Source: JBIOUF01 sp044866695 (GTDB lineage: Bacteria; Actinomycetota; Actinomycetes; Propionibacteriales; Nocardioidaceae). From it: 23,069 bases of DNA. This document shows positions 1 through 7,346 of the stretch, piece by piece; position 1 is the first letter of the stretch; every line of letters begins with the position of its first letter. The stretch spans positions 1 through 23,069 of the forward strand of contig JBIOUF010000308.1 in NCBI GenBank assembly GCA_044866695.1, in the 5' to 3' direction. The notes below the pieces were generated by a model. It searched no databases, was not told where the DNA came from, and worked only from the letters and a program-made list of their open reading frames with translations. The position numbers and the translations under genes are program-made.

Positions 1-2
1 GC

Positions 3-1373
3 GCACCCGGGTGGACCGCGAGCCCGTGGACCTGCGAGGACGCCGAGGGTGAACCCGTCGAAGTCGACGCCGGGTCGGTCACCCTGGCCAACGGCGGCGA
101 CGTCACCTGCACCATCACCAACACCGCGCAGCAACCCCATCTGACCCTGGTCAAGGTGGTCCGCGGCTCCAACGCGGCCGACCCCGAGGAGTGGACGCTC
201 AGCGCCACCAGCCAGGCCACCACCATCACCGGGACGACCGGGTCCGACCCGGTGACCGGTGCCCCGGTGACGGTCGGCGACTACGACCTCGACGAGACCG
301 GCGGTCCCGCGGGCTACGTCGAGTCGAGCTGGACGTGCGAGGGCGGAGACCAGACCGGTCCCGCGGCGGTCACCGTGGCGCTCGGCGACGACGTGACCTG
401 CACCGTGGTCAACACGCTGCCCGGCGCGTTCGAGGTGAAGAAGAGCAGCGACCCGACGTCCGGCGCCACCGTCCAGCCGGGTGACGTCATCACCTACACG
501 GTGACCGTGGAGAAGACCGAGGGCGTCGACCTGCAGGACGTGGTCGTGAACGACGACCTGTCCCGCGTGCTGGACAACGCCACGCTCGTCGCAGGCAGCA
601 TCACACCGAGCACCGGGACGGCCACCGTCACCGGCACCACGCTGACCTGGAACATCCCGACCCTCGGCGACACGCCGGAGACGGTGACCTACCAGGTCAG
701 GGTGGACGACGGCGCGTACGGTGTACGCCTGCGCAACGTGGTCACGTCACCGGGCAGCGAGAACTGCGTCCCGCCCGAGAACCCCGACCGGCAGGCGGCC
801 CGCCGGGCGCCGGCCCGCCAGGCCACCGAGGAGGACTGCACCACCACGCACGTGACCCCGAAGTGGAGCGTGGCGAAGACCAGCACGCCCAAGTCCGGAA
901 GCACCGTCGACCCCGGCAGCGTGGTGACCTACCTACTGACGGTCACCAACCTGTCCGAGGCGGTGGTCGACAACGCGGTGGTCAGGGACGACCTCTCCGA
1001 CGTGCTGGCGCACGGGTCGCTGGTCGCGGTCCCGGCAGGAGCGACCCTGGACGGCACGACGCTGGTCTGGCAGGTGCCCACGCTGGCCGAGCAGGGCGAC
1101 ACCGCGACGCTGCGCTACCGGGTCCGGATCGACGAGGGCGCCTACGACGTGACCATCCGCAACGTGGTCACCCCCGGACCGGGAGGCGCCTGCGACCCGT
1201 GCTCGACCCACCACCAGACGCCTCCTCCGCCGTCGACCCCGCCGCCGTCGACGTCCGGCGGCCTGCCGAACACCGGCGGTCCGGCCGGCTGGCTGCTCTG
1301 GGCCGGCCTGCTGCTGGCCTGCCTCGGCGCCGGCCTGATGCTCACCACGAGGGCCCGCAGAAGGAAGTCATGA
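3..1373 (+). CDS. LPXTG-anchored surface protein with DUF11/SpaA-like repeats, 5' end outside window
   Basis: The reading frame is open to the left edge of the window, so this is the C-terminal part of a longer secreted protein. The visible part begins with two prealbumin/SpaA-like repeats, each ending in a 'GDDVTCT..NT' type strand with Trp-Thr-Cys before it. Two DUF11-like repeats follow, recognisable by 'PGDVITYTVTV' and 'DDLS.VL' signatures. Then comes a Pro/Thr/Ser-rich wall-spanning linker, and a sortase signal LPNTG (nt 1263-1277) followed by a hydrophobic helix and the basic tail RARRRKS. By family knowledge, sortase cleaves between Thr and Gly and links the protein to peptidoglycan, and the repeats act as stalk domains. 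The Cys residues in the repeats suggest disulfides. Ligand and role are not evident. The stop overlaps the next ATG (ATGA). Confidence 0.9.
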   Translation, partial: APGWTASPWTCEDAEGEPVEVDAGSVTLANGGDVTCTITNTAQQPHLTLVKVVRGSNAADPEEWTLSATSQATTITGTTGSDPVTGAPVTVGDYDLDETGGPAGYVESSWTCEGGDQTGPAAVTVALGDDVTCTVVNTLPGAFEVKKSSDPTSGATVQPGDVITYTVTVEKTEGVDLQDVVVNDDLSRVLDNATLVAGSITPSTGTATVTGTTLTWNIPTLGDTPETVTYQVRVDDGAYGVRLRNVVTSPGSENCVPPENPDRQAARRAPARQATEEDCTTTHVTPKWSVAKTSTPKSGSTVDPGSVVTYLLTVTNLSEAVVDNAVVRDDLSDVLAHGSLVAVPAGATLDGTTLVWQVPTLAEQGDTATLRYRVRIDEGAYDVTIRNVVTPGPGGACDPCSTHHQTPPPPSTPPPSTSGGLPNTGGPAGWLLWAGLLLACLGAGLMLTTRARRRKS

Positions 1374-1573
1374 CGCCCGCCGGCGATCCCGACGTCGAGA
1401 CCGCGCCCGGCGACGCGGAGAACGACCCGGGACACCCCGGCCGCTTCACCCACCTGCCGCCGCCGGTGCGGCTGGAGGACACCATCGCCACGCACGAGAC
1501 CGAACCCGCGCCCGACCCACAGGCCGGCCGGGACACCGACCGGGAGTTCATGCTCCGCAACGCCGCGCCCTGA
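1370..1573 (+). CDS. small acidic hypothetical protein, coupled to the LPXTG gene
   Basis: This is a 67-codon frame whose ATG overlaps the TGA of the surface-protein gene in an ATGA arrangement, typical of translational coupling. The product is rich in Asp, Glu, Pro and Thr and has no signal peptide, membrane helix or recognised domain. It contains the short segment 'THLPPPVRLEDTIATHETEPAP' in its middle and ends with MLRNAAP. The next gene is convergent and begins 28 bp later, with a strong hairpin between. I do not recognise a family. The coupling and the neat fit before the terminator favour a real gene, but it could be an untranslated open frame. Confidence 0.5.
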   Translation: MTPAGDPDVETAPGDAENDPGHPGRFTHLPPPVRLEDTIATHETEPAPDPQAGRDTDREFMLRNAAP

Positions 1574-1576
1574 CCG

Positions 1577-1594
1577 CGCGACGGCGGCGTCGCG
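1577..1594. terminator. hairpin between convergent genes
   Basis: A perfect 7-bp stem (CGCGACG / CGTCGCG) with a GCGG loop fills most of the 28-bp gap between the small ORF (+) and the MEDS regulator (-). There is no T-tract, as is common in high-GC actinobacteria. Its position suits a bidirectional terminator. Confidence 0.45.
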
Positions 1595-1601
1595 GGCCGG
1601 G

Positions 1602-2624
1602 TCAGGCGGTCTCGGTCACGGCGAGCTCGGCCCAGGCGACCTTGCCCTCGTCGAGTGCGTGGCACCCGCTCCGGCTGGCCAGCGCGTCCACGATCGCGAC
1701 CCCTCGGCCGGTCAGGGCGGTGACGGACCGGTCGCCGCGGTCCGGCCAGCCCGGGGCCACGTCCTCGACGGCGATGCGGACCGCGCCGTCCACCCGCTGC
1801 ACCGATGCCCGGAACGGTGAGGAGCCGTGGCGTACGGCGTTGGTGGCCAGCTCGGAGGTCACCACCGCCGCGTCCCACGCGACCTCCCCCGCGCCCCATG
1901 CGCCGAGCACGCCGCCCACGAACCGCCGAGCAGCCTGGACGGCCGACGCGACGGGCAGGAACACCTCGGAGCGGTCCCGCGAGCCGGGCGCCGGCTCCGC
2001 GGGCGCCGTGGCGGCTCCGTAGCTGCGCGGCGGCACCAGCACGGAGTGCAGGTCGCACACCCGGCCGATCTGGGCCAGCGAGGCATCGGCGAGGGTGTCC
2101 ACCGGGTAGCCGCAGAGCAGCCGGAAGCTCCTGCGCTCGGCCAGCTCGTTCCACCGGGTCTCCAGCTCCAGGGCCGCGGCCACCTGGCCGCGCTCCCACA
2201 GCAGCGCGACCATCTCGCCGAAGACCCGCACCGGCCGCCGCGACGCGAGCGGGCCGAGCACCGGGTCGATCCGGTCGACGAACCGCGCGCGGTCGATCCC
2301 GTCGCCCACGGCGATCGCGGCGAGGGTCTCCTCGGCGTCCAGCTCGACCAGCCGGTGCTCGGCTCGGGCCGCGTCCAGGTCGAACCCGCGGCCGCTCAGG
2401 ATCCGGGCGACCGCGTCCCGGTGCGCCTCGGTGGCCACAGCGACGACCCGTTCGCCGCCGGCCAGGCCGGAGGCCAGGTGGTCGGCGATGGCCGCCGTGG
2501 CGTCCGCGTCGGTGTCGTGATAGGCGACGGCGTGCTCCTCGCGACCGGTCGCCGAAGGACCCGCCGTGCGCGGGTTGCGCAAGTCCGACCCAGCCCGATC
2601 TGGCATCGCGGACTCCGTGGGCAT
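1602..2624 (-). CDS. MEDS-domain / HATPase anti-sigma-type regulator
   Basis: The product is a 340-residue cytosolic regulator with two domains. Residues about 30-200 match the MEDS (DcmR-like sensory) pattern: a His-Ala-Val-Ala-Tyr start, then '.GL.GGERV..VAT..HR' and 'R.FGEMVALLWERG' near 133-146. Residues about 220-338 form a GHKL ATPase of the RsbW/HATPase_c_2 kind, with N-box ELATNAVRHG (258-267), G1 box DVAPGW (288-293) and G2 box TGRGVAI (305-311). Such proteins in actinobacteria are thought to act in partner-switching control of sigma factors; the partner here is unknown. A GGAG with 6-nt spacing precedes a second ATG at 2606, so the true start may be six codons downstream. It lies 113 bp after hisH on the same strand, past a hairpin, so it probably has its own promoter. 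Confidence 0.85.
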   Translation of the reverse strand: MPTESAMPDRAGSDLRNPRTAGPSATGREEHAVAYHDTDADATAAIADHLASGLAGGERVVAVATEAHRDAVARILSGRGFDLDAARAEHRLVELDAEETLAAIAVGDGIDRARFVDRIDPVLGPLASRRPVRVFGEMVALLWERGQVAAALELETRWNELAERRSFRLLCGYPVDTLADASLAQIGRVCDLHSVLVPPRSYGAATAPAEPAPGSRDRSEVFLPVASAVQAARRFVGGVLGAWGAGEVAWDAAVVTSELATNAVRHGSSPFRASVQRVDGAVRIAVEDVAPGWPDRGDRSVTALTGRGVAIVDALASRSGCHALDEGKVAWAELAVTETA

Positions 2625-2644
2625 ACTCCCCCAGGTCCCTCATC

Positions 2645-2660
2645 GCCGGGTCGTCCCGGC
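2645..2660 (-). terminator. hairpin after hisH, candidate terminator or leader structure
   Basis: GCCGGG-TCGT-CCCGGC is a perfect 6-bp stem with a 4-nt loop. It lies in the 113-bp gap between hisH and the MEDS regulator. It could end the his transcript or sit in the leader of the downstream gene. No T-run follows on either strand. Confidence 0.3.
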
Positions 2661-2670
2661 GCCCCGGACG

Positions 2671-2676
2671 ATTATG
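2671..2676 (-). promoter_or_regulatory. possible -10 box (CATAAT) for the MEDS regulator
   Basis: On the minus strand CATAAT stands about 46 nt before the annotated ATG. It is an AT-rich hexamer in a very GC-rich gap. No convincing -35 box is seen about 17 nt upstream, so this is tentative. Confidence 0.25.
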
Positions 2677-2737
2677 CCCCAGGAGCCCGGCCCTCGCGAG
2701 TGCCCTTGGCCGTCCCGCCGGCTCGACCCGCCGTGGG

Positions 2738-3373
2738 TCAGAGCGCGGCGACCCAGTTGCGCAGGAGGGTGGCCCCGGCGTCCCCGGACTTCTCGGGGTG
2801 GAACTGGGTCGCGCAGAGGGGTCCGTTCTCGACGGCGGCGACGAAGCGGTCGCCGGCGTACTCGGTCCAGGTGACCAGCGGCTCGGCGGTGCGGCCGCGG
2901 GTGGTGAGCTCCCAGCGGCGTACGCCGTAGGAGTGCACGAAGTAGAACCGCTCGGCCTCGACGCCGCGAAACAGCGTCGACCCGGCGGGGACGTCGACGG
3001 TGTTCCAGCCCATGTGCGGGACCACCGGCGCCCGGAGCCTTTCGACCAAGCCGGGCCACTCGTCGAGGCCGGCGGTGTCGACGCCGTGCTCGACGCCGTG
3101 GCTGAACAGCACCTGCAGCCCGACGCAGATCCCGAGCACGGGCCGGCCACCGGCCAGCCGGCGGCCGATCACCTCCTCGCCGTGCACGGCGCGGACCCCC
3201 TCGACGCACGCCCGGAACGCCCCGACGCCAGGGACGACCAGGCCGTCGCAGTGCTGGGCCCGAGACCGGTCCGCGGTAAGGGTCACCGACGCGCCGGCCC
3301 GCTCGAGCGCGCGCACGGCGGAGCGGACGTTGCCGAACCCGTAGTCCAAGACGACGACCGACGCAGCGGTCAC
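2738..3373 (-). CDS. hisH: imidazole glycerol phosphate synthase, glutaminase subunit HisH
   Basis: The product is a 211-residue class I glutamine amidotransferase that supplies ammonia from glutamine to HisF for making IGP and AICAR in histidine synthesis. The N-terminus VVVLDYGFGN is typical. The triad is visible: nucleophile Cys83 in GICVGLQ, and His192 and Glu194 in FHPEK. The PGVGAF oxyanion-strand motif is at 48-53, and the length fits the family. The GTG start (3371-3373) overlaps the hisB stop in a GTGA arrangement, so translation is coupled. hisA/priA and hisF, which usually follow, are absent; the next gene is a regulator. Confidence 0.95.
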   Translation of the reverse strand: MTAASVVVLDYGFGNVRSAVRALERAGASVTLTADRSRAQHCDGLVVPGVGAFRACVEGVRAVHGEEVIGRRLAGGRPVLGICVGLQVLFSHGVEHGVDTAGLDEWPGLVERLRAPVVPHMGWNTVDVPAGSTLFRGVEAERFYFVHSYGVRRWELTTRGRTAEPLVTWTEYAGDRFVAAVENGPLCATQFHPEKSGDAGATLLRNWVAAL

Positions 3374-3981
3374 AGACTGCCCTTCGTCGACGGCACGCCG
3401 ACCTCCCGCGGGTCGACGGCGACCGCGGCACGCAGCGCCCGCGCCACGGCCTTGTACTGCGCCTCGACGAGGTGGTGCGGGTCGCGTCCGCCGAGCACGC
3501 GGACGTGCAGCGCGATCTGCGCGTGCTGGGCCAGCGTCTCGAACACGTGCCTGGTCAGCGAGCCGAGGTAGGCGCCCCCGATGGTGACGAACGCCTGCTG
3601 CTCCGGCTCGCCGGTGTGGACGCAGTACGGCCGGCCGGACACGTCCACGGCGCACTGCACCAGCGCCTCGTCGAGTGGCACCAGCGCGTCGCCGAACCGC
3701 CGGATGCCCGCCTTGTCGCCGAGCGCCTCGCGCAGCGCGTCGCCGAGCACGATGGCGGTGTCCTCGACGGTGTGGTGGGCGTCGACGTGGGTGTCGCCGT
3801 CGGCGGCGACGGTGAGGTCGACGAGCGAGTGCCGGGAGAAGGAGGACAGCATGTGGTCGAAGAAGCCGACACCGGTGGAGACCGTGTGGCTGCCGGTACC
3901 GTCGAGGTCGACCTCGACGAGCACCTTGGACTCCTTGGTGATCCGCTCGATGCGCGCAGTGCGCTCACCCGCCGTGGTCAT
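3370..3981 (-). CDS. hisB: imidazoleglycerol-phosphate dehydratase HisB
   Basis: This 203-residue monofunctional enzyme dehydrates imidazole glycerol phosphate to imidazole acetol phosphate, the sixth step of histidine synthesis. Both metal-binding repeats are present: FDHML (41-45) with DAHHTVED (67-74), and DPHHLVEAQ (167-175). The two half-domains give the usual di-manganese active site. There is no HisN-type phosphatase fusion, as expected for an actinobacterium. Its ATG overlaps the hisC stop as ATGA and its own stop overlaps the hisH GTG, so it sits mid-operon. Confidence 0.97.
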   Translation of the reverse strand: MTTAGERTARIERITKESKVLVEVDLDGTGSHTVSTGVGFFDHMLSSFSRHSLVDLTVAADGDTHVDAHHTVEDTAIVLGDALREALGDKAGIRRFGDALVPLDEALVQCAVDVSGRPYCVHTGEPEQQAFVTIGGAYLGSLTRHVFETLAQHAQIALHVRVLGGRDPHHLVEAQYKAVARALRAAVAVDPREVGVPSTKGSL

Positions 3982-5075
3982 GTCCCGTCCTCCAGCCGTT
4001 GGTCCGCCAGGCCCTCCACCAGGGCGGCCCGGAACGCCGCCATCTCCGCAGGCGTGCCGATCGAGACCCGCAGCCAGCCGTCCGGGCCAGTCTCCCGGAT
4101 CAGCACACCGCGGTCCACCAGGCCCTGCCACACCTCGTGCCGGTCGGCGAACCGGCCGAACAGCACGAAGTTCGCGTCGCTGTCGGCCACCTCCAGCCGT
4201 CGGGCCCGCAGCCATTCCACCGTCGCGTCGCGCTCGTCGCGCAGGTCGTCGACGCGGGCGAGCAGCTGCTCGGCGTGGGCGAGCGCGACTCGCGCCACGG
4301 CCTGCGTCACGGCGGACAGGTGGTAGGGCAGCCGCACCACCCGCAGCGCGTCGCACACCTGCGGGCTCGCGGCCAGGTAGCCCAGCCGGGCCCCGGCCAG
4401 CGCGAACGCCTTGCTCATCGTGCGGCACACCACCAGGTTGGGGTGGTCGGGCAGCAGCTCGAGCGCGCTCGGCGTGCCCGCCCGGCGGAACTCGGCGTAC
4501 GCCTCGTCGACCACCAGCACGCCGTCGAGGGACGCCACCTCGGCGCACAGCGTCTCGACCGTCGCGAGCGGCAGCGCCGTGCCGGTGGGGTTGTTCGGGG
4601 ACGGCAGCAGCAGCACCGACGGCCGCTCCCGACCGATCACCTCGCAGGCGTGGTCGAGGTCGAGGGTGAAGTCCTGGCGCCGGTGGCCCACCACCCACCG
4701 GGTGTGGCTGTCCCGCGCGTACTCGGGGTACATCGAGTACGTCGGCGCGAACGACACCGCCGTGCGCCCCGGGCCGCCGAACGCCTGCAGCAGGTGCAGC
4801 ATCACCTCGTTGGAACCGTTCGCGGCCCACACCTGCTCGGGCATGATCCCGTGACCGAGGTAGGCCGCCAGATCTTGTCGCAATGCGGTGAACTCGCGGT
4901 CCGGGTACCGGTTGAGGGTGCTCGTCACGCCCAGCACGGCGGCGGCGGCGTCACGCGCGACGGCGGGGGAGGGTGGGTAGGGGTTTTCGTTGACGTTCAG
5001 CCGCACCGGGACGTCGAGCAGGGGCGCGCCGTACGGCGCCACTCCACGCAGCTCCTCCCGCAGCGGGAGCGCCAT
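3978..5075 (-). CDS. hisC: histidinol-phosphate aminotransferase HisC
   Basis: This 365-residue PLP enzyme of fold type I transfers an amino group from glutamate to imidazole acetol phosphate, giving histidinol phosphate. Visible motifs are LNVNENPYP near the N-terminus (27-34), NGSNE (86-90), PNNPTGT (160-166), VDEAYAEF with Asp190 and Tyr193, and the PLP lysine Lys222 in TMSKAFALAGARLGY. Length is normal. Its ATG shares one base with the hisD stop (TGATG), and its stop overlaps hisB (ATGA), so all four his genes form one tightly coupled unit. Confidence 0.97.
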   Translation of the reverse strand: MALPLREELRGVAPYGAPLLDVPVRLNVNENPYPPSPAVARDAAAAVLGVTSTLNRYPDREFTALRQDLAAYLGHGIMPEQVWAANGSNEVMLHLLQAFGGPGRTAVSFAPTYSMYPEYARDSHTRWVVGHRRQDFTLDLDHACEVIGRERPSVLLLPSPNNPTGTALPLATVETLCAEVASLDGVLVVDEAYAEFRRAGTPSALELLPDHPNLVVCRTMSKAFALAGARLGYLAASPQVCDALRVVRLPYHLSAVTQAVARVALAHAEQLLARVDDLRDERDATVEWLRARRLEVADSDANFVLFGRFADRHEVWQGLVDRGVLIRETGPDGWLRVSIGTPAEMAAFRAALVEGLADQRLEDGT

Positions 5076-6397
5076 CACCTCTCCTGCGAGGAGAGCACCG
5101 GGAACCGCGCCGCGACGGCGGCGGCGTGACCGGGCAGGTCCTCGGCGTGCGCCAGGCTGGTGACGTGGTGGGCCACGTCGCGCAGAGCGGCCTCGGTGTA
5201 GTCGACGACGTGCATTGGCTTGCGGAACGCCCGCACCGACAGTCCCCCGGAGTGACAGGCGCAGCCGCCGGTGGGCAGCACGTGGTTCGAGCCCGCGGCG
5301 TAGTCGCCGAGCGACACCGGCGCGAACGGGCCCACGAAGACCGCACCCGCGTTGCGGACCCGAGCCGCGACGGCGGCGGCGTCCGCGGTCTGGATCTCCA
5401 GGTGCTCGGCGGCGTATGCGTCGACGACCTCCAGGCCCTGGTCGAGGTCGTCGACCAGGACGACCGCGGACTGCCGTCCGGACAGCGCGGTGCGGACCCG
5501 GTCGGCGTGCTTGGTGGCCGAGACCTGCTCGTCCAGCTCCGCGGCCACCTCGTCGGCGAGCCGTTCGCTGGGGGTGACCAGCACCGAGGCCGCCAGCGGG
5601 TCGTGCTCGGCCTGGCTCAGCAGGTCGGCGGCCACGTGGGCCGGGTCTGCGGTGTCGTCGGCGAGGACCGCGATCTCGGTCGGGCCCGCCTCGGAGTCGA
5701 TGCCGACCACGCCCTCCACCAGCCTCTTGGCCGTCACCACGTAGATGTTGCCCGGCCCGGTCACGACGTCGACCGGCCGGCACGGCCCGGCCCCGTAGGC
5801 GAACATGGCGATGGCCTGCGCGCCACCGACGGCGTACACCTCCTCGACGTCGAGCAGAGCGCACGCGGCCAGGATCGTCGGGTGCGGCAGGCCGTCGTTG
5901 TCCCGCTGCGGGGCACTGGTCAGCGCGATCGAGGAGACGCCGGCCACCTGCGCCGGCACGACGTTCATCACCACGCTGGAGACCAGCGGGGCCACCCCGC
6001 CGGGGACGTAGAGACCGACCCGCTCCACCGGCACCAGCCGCTGGGTGACCCGGCCTCCCGGGACGACCTCGGTGGTGGTGTCCTGCTCCAGCTCGGCGCG
6101 GCAGGTCCGGCGCAGCCGGGAGACCGCCTCCTCCAGCCCGGCGCGCACGTCGGTGTCGAGACCGGCCAGCGCGTCGGCGAGCGCGTCGGGTGGCACGGCG
6201 ATGTCGGTCTGGGCGACGCCGTCGAAGCGCGCGGTGAGCTCGCAGACGGCCTCGACGCCGCGGCGCCGGACCGCGTCGACGATCGGGCGGACCACCTCGA
6301 CCGTGGCGGCCACGTCGGTGTCGGCGCGGGGCACGACCGTGCGGTAGTCGCGCCCGCCGTCCGGGTCACCGCCGCGCAGGTCGATCCGGCGCATCAT
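5075..6397 (-). CDS. hisD: histidinol dehydrogenase HisD
   Basis: This 440-residue zinc enzyme oxidises L-histidinol to L-histidine in two NAD-dependent steps, the last of the pathway. Zinc and catalytic residues line up with the family: Gln262 and His265 (SQAEHDP), Glu331-His332 (AEHLE), Asp365, and His424 (LPGHAA). The NAD-site motif TGPGNIYV is at 213-220 and GSNHVLPT at 369-376. It is the first gene of the minus-strand his operon. Two ATG codons are adjacent at the start and no strong Shine-Dalgarno is seen, so either could be used. The promoter should lie in the 95-bp gap shared with the divergent Lon-domain gene. Confidence 0.97.
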   Translation of the reverse strand: MMRRIDLRGGDPDGGRDYRTVVPRADTDVAATVEVVRPIVDAVRRRGVEAVCELTARFDGVAQTDIAVPPDALADALAGLDTDVRAGLEEAVSRLRRTCRAELEQDTTTEVVPGGRVTQRLVPVERVGLYVPGGVAPLVSSVVMNVVPAQVAGVSSIALTSAPQRDNDGLPHPTILAACALLDVEEVYAVGGAQAIAMFAYGAGPCRPVDVVTGPGNIYVVTAKRLVEGVVGIDSEAGPTEIAVLADDTADPAHVAADLLSQAEHDPLAASVLVTPSERLADEVAAELDEQVSATKHADRVRTALSGRQSAVVLVDDLDQGLEVVDAYAAEHLEIQTADAAAVAARVRNAGAVFVGPFAPVSLGDYAAGSNHVLPTGGCACHSGGLSVRAFRKPMHVVDYTEAALRDVAHHVTSLAHAEDLPGHAAAVAARFPVLSSQER

Positions 6398-6492
6398 GGC
6401 GGCCAGTCTAGGTGCGAGGCGGCGCCGCGCCGGGCGACGACCGGCCCACGGACCGGACCGCCGGACCCGGCCGGCCGGGTAGGTTGGCTCGC

Positions 6493-7167
6493 GTGGCCGA
6501 GCAGCTGCCGATCTTCCCGCTGAACACCGTGCTGTTCCCGGGAGTCCGGCTGCCGCTGCACATCTTCGAGGAGCGGTACCGGGCGATGGTGCGGCACCTG
6601 CTCGCGATCCCGGACCGCTCGCTGCGGCTGTTCGGCGTCGTGGCCATCCGGGAGGGCTACGAGGTCGGCAGCCACGAGGCCCGGTCGCTGTACCGGGTCG
6701 GCTGCGTCGCCCAGCTGACCGAGGTCCGGCCCCTGGAGGGCGGCCGGTTCGACGTCGAGGCGGTGGGCAGGAGCCGGATGCGGGTCACCGGCACCGACCG
6801 CGACGGAGTGTTCGTCCTCGCCGACGTGGAGTCGTTGCCGGACCAGCCCAAGCCGTCACCCACCGACGCGCAGGCGGCGGCCCGGACCCTCGCGGTGTTC
6901 GAGGCCTACCGGCACCTGCTGGGGCGGCTGCGCGGCGAGGACGTGCTCGTCGGCGCGCTCCCCCGCGACCCCGAGCTGCTGTCCTACTCGCTCGCGGCCA
7001 CGTGCCTGCTCACCCTGCGGGAGCGCCAGCACCTGCTCGAGGCCCCGACCGCCGCCGAGCGCCTGGCCCTGCTCGAACGCAGCCTGCGCCACGAGATCGC
7101 CGCCATGCGGGTCCTGCCCTCCCTCCCCGCCACCGAGGTCGCCCGCTCTCGCTGGTGCCCCAACTGA
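6493..7167 (+). CDS. Lon N-terminal (substrate-binding) domain protein
   Basis: This 224-residue protein consists of a stand-alone Lon substrate-binding domain (LonN, PF02190 family) with no AAA ATPase or protease part. The start is the signature LPIFPLNTVLFPG, followed by LPLHIFEERYRAM. A helical C-terminal bundle contains RERQHLLEAP and ends in ATEVARSRWCPN. Such single-domain proteins are common in actinobacteria. Their job is not settled; adaptor or peptide-binding roles are proposed. I chose GTG at 6493 because the family begins a few residues before the LPIFPL strand; an upstream ATG at 6412 would add 27 residues of low-complexity sequence. It diverges from hisD. Confidence 0.88.
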   Translation: MAEQLPIFPLNTVLFPGVRLPLHIFEERYRAMVRHLLAIPDRSLRLFGVVAIREGYEVGSHEARSLYRVGCVAQLTEVRPLEGGRFDVEAVGRSRMRVTGTDRDGVFVLADVESLPDQPKPSPTDAQAAARTLAVFEAYRHLLGRLRGEDVLVGALPRDPELLSYSLAATCLLTLRERQHLLEAPTAAERLALLERSLRHEIAAMRVLPSLPATEVARSRWCPN

Positions 7168-7295
7168 CCCCGCCGACCCGGCGCAACTTCCCCACGAGAC
7201 CCCGCCGACCCGGCCCATCCTCCCCGCTAGCCCCCGCCGACCCGGCCCATCCTCCCTGCTGGGACCCGCCGAACCGACCCATCTTCCCCCCGGGG
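7167..7295. repeat. four tandem imperfect repeats of about 32 bp
   Basis: Units run at 7167-7198, 7199-7230, 7231-7263 and 7264-7295. The common core is CCCGCCGACCCGGCCCATC followed by a C/T-rich stretch. Units 2 and 3 are nearly the same; units 1 and 4 have drifted. The array begins at the last base of the Lon-domain stop codon and lies between convergent genes. Confidence 0.8.
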
Positions 7296-7298
7296 TCG

Positions 7299-7335
7299 GC
7301 CGCCGAACCAGCGGCAGCCCAACCGGCTCGGCGGC
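7299..7335. terminator. inverted repeat between convergent genes
   Basis: GCCGCCGA (7299-7306) and TCGGCGGC (7328-7335) are perfect 8-bp arms around a 21-nt loop, placed just after the stop of the minus-strand DUF3352 gene. A bidirectional terminator is plausible, but the loop is long and there is no T-run. Confidence 0.3.
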
Positions 7336-7346
7336 GGATCGGCGGG

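Noticed and set aside
1342..3150. Long open frame on the minus strand across the LPXTG end, the MEDS gene and hisH
   Set aside because: Arg/Pro/Gly-rich composition and no motifs; a GC-driven shadow of real genes in other frames.
6412..6492. Upstream ATG start for the Lon-domain protein
   Set aside because: The added residues are Arg/Gly/Pro low-complexity, and the family begins at the LPIFPLN strand.
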